This document shows positions 59,396 through 64,000 of a stretch of 64,000 bases of DNA, piece after piece. The stretch is from NCBI RefSeq assembly GCF_019061305.1, contig NZ_JAHQZT010000002.1:62001-126000 (forward strand), written 5' to 3'. Each line of letters starts with the position of its first letter. Within the stretch, counting starts at the first letter, position 1. The stretch comes from Marinobacterium weihaiense. Its GTDB lineage: Bacteria; Pseudomonadota; Gammaproteobacteria; Pseudomonadales; Balneatricaceae. The notes beneath the pieces were generated by a model. It had not been told where the DNA came from. It made no database searches and was given only the letters and a program-made list of their open reading frames with translations. Both the position numbers and the translations under genes were made by a program.

Positions 59396-59524
59396 AGTGT
59401 TCCCCTTGTAGAATCGTTGTCTAGTTCTATCCGTTGTCGTTGCCCAGCGCATAGTTGCAACTTTATACCAACTGCCCGAAACCGGTGTCAACTGGCCACA
59501 GCCCTTTTCTGCTGGGGCTTTGCG

Positions 59525-61951
59525 TTAATGTGTGCTCACTTGACTTGGCTCTTTTGCCGCCTGCTTGGCTTCGGCAGCAGCCGCTTCTTCATCCACCTCA
59601 GGCAGTGGTTCAGGCTGGTATGCCAGAGCGATGTCGAGCACTTCGTCAATCCATTTGACAGGACGGATATCAAGATCTGCCTTAATGTTGTCCGGAATTT
59701 CCTTGAGATCACGGGTATTTTCTTCAGGGATGATTACCGTACGGATGCCGCCACGGTGTGCAGCCAGCAGCTTTTCCTTCAGCCCTCCGATCGCCAACAC
59801 CTGACCACGTAGCGTGATTTCACCGGTCATGGCGACCTCTGAACGGACTGGAATGCCAGTCAACGCGGAGACCATGGCCGTACACATACCAATACCCGCA
59901 CTGGGGCCGTCCTTGGGCGTAGCACCTTCCGGAACATGGATGTGGATGTCACGCTTCTCATGGAAGTCCGGCGCCACACCCAGAGAACGGGCACGGTTGC
60001 GAACCACCGTCATGGCGGCCTGGATAGACTCTTTCATTACGTCGCCCAGGGAGCCGGTATGAATCTGGCGCCCCTTGCCCGGCACCACAGCCGACTCGAT
60101 GGTCAAGATATCACCGCCAACGGAGGTCCACGCCAGGCCGGTGACCTGACCAATCTGGTCCTGCTCTTCCGCCATGCCGAACTTGAACTTCTTAACGCCG
60201 CTATATTGCTCCAGCTCCTCGGGCGTGACCTCAACCTTGCCGCCCTTCTGCTCCAGTGCCAGCTCACGGACAACCTTGCGCGCTACCTTGGCAATTTCCC
60301 GCTCCAGGCCTCGCACACCGGCTTCACGGGTGTAATAACGGATCAGATCAAGCACGGCAGCATCACTGATCTCCAGCTCGCTGGCCTTGATGCCATTATT
60401 CTTGAGCTGCTTTGGAATCAGATACTTGCGCGCAATATTGAGCTTTTCGTCTTCGGTATAGCCCGGAATGCGAATGATTTCCATGCGGTCCAGCAGCGGC
60501 CCCGGAATATTCATCGAGTTAGAGGTACACACGAACATCACGTCGGACAGGTCGTAATCGACTTCCAGGTAATGGTCGTTGAAGCTGCTGTTCTGCTCCG
60601 GGTCCAGCACTTCAAGCAGCGCTGACGCCGGATCTCCGCGGTGGTCCATCCCCATCTTGTCGATTTCATCCAGCAGGAACAGCGGATTCTTGACACCTAC
60701 ACGGGACATTTTCTGGATCAGCTTGCCCGGCATGGAGCCGATATAGGTACGGCGGTGGCCGCGAATTTCGGCTTCATCACGCACCCCGCCCAGCGCCATA
60801 CGCACGTACTTGCGGTTGGTGGCCCGCGCGATGGAGCGACCCAGTGAGGTCTTGCCGACACCCGGAGGACCAACCAGGCACAGAATCGGTCCTTTCAACT
60901 TCTTGACGCGCTTCTGCACGGCGAGATATTCCAGAATGCGGTCCTTGACCTCTTCCAGTCCGTGGTGATCCTCGTTGAGGATCTTCTCGGCATGCTTCAT
61001 GTCCAGACGCACGCGCGAGCGCTTGGTCCAGGGAATTTGCAGCATCCAGTCGATATAACCGCGTACCACCGTTGCCTCGGCACTCATCGGCGACATCATC
61101 TTGAGCTTGTTGTACTCGCTCAGGGTCTTGTCGAGTGCTTCCTGCGGCATACCTGCCGCTTCGATGCGTGTTTTCAGCTCCTCGATATCGGACGCGCCGG
61201 TTTCGTCCATATCGCCAAGTTCTTTCTGAATCGCCTTCATTTGCTCATTCAGATAGTACTCGCGCTGACTCTTTTCCATCTGCTTTTTGACGCGACCACG
61301 AATGCGCTTTTCCACCTCGACCAGGTCAATCTCGGCTTCCATCAGCGACATCAGATGTTCCAGGCGCTCGCGAGCCCCAAGGATTTCAAGAATGTTCTGC
61401 TTTTCTTCCAGCTTGAGCGCCATGTGGGCGGCAATGGTATCCGCCAGGCGGCCAATTTCATCGATGCTCTGCAGCGAACTCTGCACCTCGGACGGAATCT
61501 TCTTGTTGACCTGAGCAAAGCGCTCAAACTGATCCAGAGCCGTCTTGCGATACACCTCAGCCTCGGAGGCGCCGACTGTTTCGACGGGCAGTACGCTGAC
61601 ACGTGCGCTGAAATGTTCCTCTTCTTCAGTCAAACTGGCAATGCGAGCACGGTAGTCGCCTTCAACCAACACTTTCACCGTGCCATCCGGCAATTTCAGC
61701 ATCTGCAGCACGTTAGCCACACAACCGACGGCAAAGAGATCATCAGCACTGGGTTCGTCTTCCGAAGCACTCTTCTGCGCTACCAGCAGGATCTGCTTGT
61801 CGCTTGCCATTGCCAGCTCCAGCGCATGGATAGACTTCTCACGGCCGACAAAGAGCGGGATCACCATGTTGGGATAAACCACCACATCGCGCAGCGGCAG
61901 AACCGGAAGCTCGACGGTCGGGGCGTCATCTTTTGCTTCAAATTGATCCAT
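59525..61951 (-). CDS. lon: ATP-dependent protease Lon
   Basis: Lon degrades misfolded and regulatory proteins. The 808-residue LonA has the N-terminal substrate-binding domain (about 12-205), a AAA+ module with Walker [10 protein letters not shown] and Walker [11 protein letters not shown], and a protease domain with catalytic Ser684 in PKDGPSAG and Lys727 in [10 protein letters not shown] (43 residues apart, as in E. coli). The tail (about 785-808) is Ala/Glu-rich and variable. A heat-shock-type promoter lies about 70 nt upstream. It is followed by hupB 129 nt downstream. Confidence 0.97.
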   Translation of the reverse strand: MDQFEAKDDAPTVELPVLPLRDVVVYPNMVIPLFVGREKSIHALELAMASDKQILLVAQKSASEDEPSADDLFAVGCVANVLQMLKLPDGTVKVLVEGDYRARIASLTEEEEHFSARVSVLPVETVGASEAEVYRKTALDQFERFAQVNKKIPSEVQSSLQSIDEIGRLADTIAAHMALKLEEKQNILEILGARERLEHLMSLMEAEIDLVEVEKRIRGRVKKQMEKSQREYYLNEQMKAIQKELGDMDETGASDIEELKTRIEAAGMPQEALDKTLSEYNKLKMMSPMSAEATVVRGYIDWMLQIPWTKRSRVRLDMKHAEKILNEDHHGLEEVKDRILEYLAVQKRVKKLKGPILCLVGPPGVGKTSLGRSIARATNRKYVRMALGGVRDEAEIRGHRRTYIGSMPGKLIQKMSRVGVKNPLFLLDEIDKMGMDHRGDPASALLEVLDPEQNSSFNDHYLEVDYDLSDVMFVCTSNSMNIPGPLLDRMEIIRIPGYTEDEKLNIARKYLIPKQLKNNGIKASELEISDAAVLDLIRYYTREAGVRGLEREIAKVARKVVRELALEQKGGKVEVTPEELEQYSGVKKFKFGMAEEQDQIGQVTGLAWTSVGGDILTIESAVVPGKGRQIHTGSLGDVMKESIQAAMTVVRNRARSLGVAPDFHEKRDIHIHVPEGATPKDGPSAGIGMCTAMVSALTGIPVRSEVAMTGEITLRGQVLAIGGLKEKLLAAHRGGIRTVIIPEENTRDLKEIPDNIKADLDIRPVKWIDEVLDIALAYQPEPLPEVDEEAAAAEAKQAAKEPSQVSTH

Positions 61952-62021
61952 GATGGAGTGCCTCTCTACAGGGCGCCAACAGTTGATGGCGCGACTTGGA
62001 TAATTGTCAGATTAGTCTTTC

Positions 62022-62048
62022 AATGGGGCTGGATACAGCAATTACAAC
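62022..62048 (-). promoter_or_regulatory. Sigma32-like (heat-shock) promoter of lon
   Basis: On the minus strand GTTGTAA (62048-62042; consensus CTTGAAA, five of seven) is followed after 13 bp by CCCCATT (62028-62022; consensus CCCCATnT). The box combination and spacing are those of RpoH promoters. It predicts a leader of about 60-65 nt. Lon is a well-known heat-shock gene, which supports the call. Confidence 0.6.
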
Positions 62049-62074
62049 CGCTTAAGCCGGTTTTTTGTGGCAGC

Positions 62075-62112
62075 CCCGCCAAGGCGGGAGAATCAAGGGG
62101 CCGAAGCCCCTT
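62075..62112 (-). terminator. Tandem GC-rich hairpins after nfuA
   Basis: Reading the minus strand after the nfuA stop, AAGGGGC-TTCG-GCCCCTT (62112-62095, a stable UUCG tetraloop) is followed by CCCGCC-TT-GGCGGG (62088-62075). Neither is followed by a T-run. They may end or stabilise the nfuA mRNA and insulate the lon promoter that starts 27 nt further on. Confidence 0.5.
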
Positions 62113-62143
62113 ACGAACAAGACAGTTTCAGGTGCATCTCCAA

Positions 62144-62737
62144 TTACTTGAAATAGGCATTTTCGCGCACACTGTGGTCGGTATCATCACGCACACCCGC
62201 GAGACCCGGCACGCGTTCCATCAACGTTTTCTCGACACCATCCTTGAGTGTCATGTCCACTGCACTGCACCCCTGACAGCCACCACCGAAGCGCAGGATC
62301 GCAACCGGCCCCTGCTCTTCCTCAACCAACTCCACCAACTTGACCTCACCCCCGTGAGATGCAAGTCCCGGATTGATGTCGGCGTAAAGTACGTAGTTGA
62401 TCTGTTCATCCATGGGGCTATCCGGCGATACCTTGGGCACCTTGGCATTCGGCGCCTTGATCGTTAGCTGCCCGCCCATGCGGTCTTCGGCAAAATCGAT
62501 ATACGCTTCTTCGAGGTATGGCAGGCTATTGCGCTCCATGTAAAAACGCAGCAGCTCGTAGTCCATGATTTCATCTTCCGGATTGACCTCATCCGGACGG
62601 CAGTAGGCGAGACAGGTCTCGGCATAGGCCGTACCCGGCTGCGTCACGAACAGACGCACTGCAATGCCTTCAACGTTCTGCTTTTCAAGCAATTCTGCCA
62701 GGTAACGTTCGGCAGATTTTGTAACCGTAATTGTCAT
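62144..62737 (-). CDS. nfuA: Fe-S biogenesis carrier protein NfuA
   Basis: NfuA carries 4Fe-4S clusters to target proteins, important under oxidative stress or iron limitation. The 197-residue protein has a degenerate A-type (IscA-like) N-terminal domain (about 1-95) and a C-terminal Nfu domain (about 110-195) with the cluster ligands in [14 protein letters not shown], Cys154 and Cys157. It lies upstream of lon on the same strand but separated by hairpins and the lon promoter, so it is probably transcribed alone. Confidence 0.95.
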   Translation of the reverse strand: MTITVTKSAERYLAELLEKQNVEGIAVRLFVTQPGTAYAETCLAYCRPDEVNPEDEIMDYELLRFYMERNSLPYLEEAYIDFAEDRMGGQLTIKAPNAKVPKVSPDSPMDEQINYVLYADINPGLASHGGEVKLVELVEEEQGPVAILRFGGGCQGCSAVDMTLKDGVEKTLMERVPGLAGVRDDTDHSVRENAYFK

Positions 62738-62818
62738 AACCCAACCTTGTAAATTCCGTACGTCAGATGAGATCAGGATACACTCAAACCAATCCCGAGT
62801 AAATTGATCGGTTATTGA

Positions 62819-63811
62819 TCAAAAGGCGTCTCGCGCCCGCGCTTGCCAGAGCACTCGGGCTTCTTCGAACCAGGTGGCAGGCGCCTGCTGCCTATCGGTC
62901 GATAGCAGACACAGCACACCCGCCAGGGTGCTGATAACTGCCGCCTCACCGTAGTCGTGCTCTAGCTCTCCACGCCAGACCCGCAACAGATCCTGCGGGT
63001 CAAGAACATCTTCACGCACCAGTCGCTGCGGGTAGAGCCTGGGCCAATCACCTTCTGACAGAACCCCATTCTTGACCCAGTGCAGTTCGGAGTCGGAATC
63101 CGGTTTCATTTCCGCTTCGCCGCCATCTCCCCGGATAGTCAGGCTGTTGCGTGTACCCAGCAATTGCGCCGTTCGCTGATGCATGGGGGCATACGGCGGA
63201 TGAAACACGCCATCCACACAACAATCAGCTGCCAACGGATTCAACAGACGACACAGTGTATGAACCGGCGACCTCAACCCCAATACGGGCCTGAGCGCAA
63301 TCAGTTCACCCAACCGCGGCACCAGGGTGTCAATGGACATGAATGCCAGCCCTCGGGCATCCAGGTCACGTGCCACCTCGGACCATGAGTGGGCCGATTG
63401 CAATCCGAACAGACTCAGCATGTCCTCGGTGTACAAACGCCCCGGCGTGTGTCCGCGCGCGCCGTGCATGAAAATGCGCACACCACGTTGGGCCAGCACC
63501 AGCGCCGCCAGCACAAACCAGGGCAAGCGCCGCTTCTTGCCGGCGTAACTGGACCAGTCCAGATCAACCCGCAGACCATCCGGTACAGCCAACCGGGCCC
63601 GGACAGCATGGGCAAACCCCATCAATTCTTCCGGTGCCTCCTCCTTCATGCGGATCAGCATCAGGAAGGCACCCAGCTGTTCCGGTCGCACCTGATCATC
63701 CAGAATCATGCCCATGGCCGCTTCTGCTTCTTCGGTCGTCAGGGATCGACTGCCCTTCTTGCCTTTACCCAGAATACGAACGAACGGTGCGAACGGGTGT
63801 TCGTTGGTCAT
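62819..63811 (-). CDS. TrpD2/YbiB-like protein (glycosyltransferase-family-3 fold)
   Basis: The 330-residue protein is related to anthranilate phosphoribosyltransferase: an N-terminal helical domain (RSLTTEEAEAAMGMILDDQVRPEQLGAFLMLIRMK, about 22-57) and the nucleoside-phosphorylase/TrpD-type domain. The diphosphate-binding loop of true TrpD (GTGGD) is not present; that region reads FMHGARGHTPGRLYTED. YbiB (TrpD2) of E. coli binds nucleic acid and lacks anthranilate activity, so this is likely not a tryptophan gene. ATG at 63809-63811 has AGAGG seven nt upstream; an in-frame start 33 nt earlier is less supported. Confidence 0.78.
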   Translation of the reverse strand: MTNEHPFAPFVRILGKGKKGSRSLTTEEAEAAMGMILDDQVRPEQLGAFLMLIRMKEEAPEELMGFAHAVRARLAVPDGLRVDLDWSSYAGKKRRLPWFVLAALVLAQRGVRIFMHGARGHTPGRLYTEDMLSLFGLQSAHSWSEVARDLDARGLAFMSIDTLVPRLGELIALRPVLGLRSPVHTLCRLLNPLAADCCVDGVFHPPYAPMHQRTAQLLGTRNSLTIRGDGGEAEMKPDSDSELHWVKNGVLSEGDWPRLYPQRLVREDVLDPQDLLRVWRGELEHDYGEAAVISTLAGVLCLLSTDRQQAPATWFEEARVLWQARARDAF

Positions 63812-63897
63812 GTAAACGCCTCTTGCCGACAAGGATGAATTCACCTGAGGGACACCCGTTTGCTAGAATGCCCGGCTGACCCAGCGGAAAGTATGAC

Positions 63898-64000
63898 ATG
63901 AGTCGAAAACGAATTCAGTTCGGCGCACCACCACGTGCGCGCAAGGCCCCAGCGGCCAGTCAAGACCCTCAGACAGTGGATATCGAGCGCTTGAGCCATG
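63898..64000 (+). CDS. Start of an unrecognised gene (3' end off window)
   Basis: An open frame starts at ATG 63898 with GGAAAG about six nt upstream and runs to the window edge (34 codons). The visible N-terminus, MSRKRIQFGAPPRARKAPAA, is rich in Arg, Lys, Pro and Ala, followed by SQDPQTVDIERLSH. It is divergent from the TrpD2-like gene. I do not recognise the family; too little is visible. Confidence 0.45.
   Translation, partial: MSRKRIQFGAPPRARKAPAASQDPQTVDIERLSH

Noticed and set aside
60962-62467. A 501-codon open frame on the plus strand opposite lon and nfuA
   Set aside because: It lies antisense to two certain genes, has no ribosome binding site of note and reads as a His/Gln/Arg-rich shadow caused by the codon bias of the true genes.

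Overview
The window is a stretch of core chromosome from a gammaproteobacterium with a moderately high GC content. It carries tRNA-Asp, Na+-NQR, a long CysB, PsrA-type TetR, ThrH, exbBD next to lpxK, and a gap gene beside mfd. From memory, several neighbourhoods match gene order in Pseudomonas aeruginosa (rluC-rne; murB-ptp-kdsB-lpxK-exbD-exbB-comEC; sthA-apbE-nqrFEDCBA-gap-mfd; nagZ-psrA; dnaQ-rnhA-methyltransferase-gloB-mltD-yej-ppiD-hupB-lon). Na+-NQR and the mixture of blocks suggest a marine relative (Pseudomonadales/Oceanospirillales), but the species cannot be read from the sequence. I found no insertion sequence, prophage, CRISPR array or integrase.

Layout. 1-1.5 kb: 3' part of the propionate (methylcitrate) regulon, prpB behind its GntR regulator, with a promoter and two operator-like palindromes. 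1.5-9 kb: a hydrolase, pabB, an M23 endopeptidase, thrH, cysB, a KfrA-like coiled-coil protein and rluC. 9-12.9 kb: rne with its own promoter and a leader of about 400 nt. 12.9-17.5 kb: a minus-strand envelope operon exbB-exbD-lpxK-trm112-kdsB-ptp-murB. 17.5-22.8 kb: comEC, a DUF2062 membrane protein, a lipoprotein-release ABC transporter with a single permease gene, and a small membrane protein. 22.8-31.5 kb: nqrABCDEF-apbE-nqrM-sthA, a sodium-pumping NADH dehydrogenase with its flavin-attachment enzyme and maturation factor, followed by the soluble transhydrogenase. 31.7-37.5 kb: a long GAPDH, mfd and a CsiV-like protein. 37.5-45.4 kb: a tightly packed minus-strand run sohB-psrA-ldt-nagZ-mscS-cydD-cydC. 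45.5-49.4 kb: an SCP2 protein, the methyltransferase-rnhA-dnaQ-nudC operon and gloB. 49.4-56.9 kb: mltD, a small membrane protein and the yejABEF peptide transporter. 56.9-64 kb: ppiD, tRNA-Asp, hupB, lon with a heat-shock-like promoter, nfuA, a TrpD2-like protein and the start of an unknown gene.

Many neighbouring genes are translationally coupled (ATGA, TAATG or TGATG junctions), and several genes use TTG or GTG starts with good ribosome binding sites. The most informative non-coding signals are the prp operators, the rne promoter and leader, the lon promoter and the hupB/tRNA-Asp/terminator/ppiD arrangement. I see no obviously new multi-gene system. The candidates worth checking are regulatory elements and atypical members of known families.
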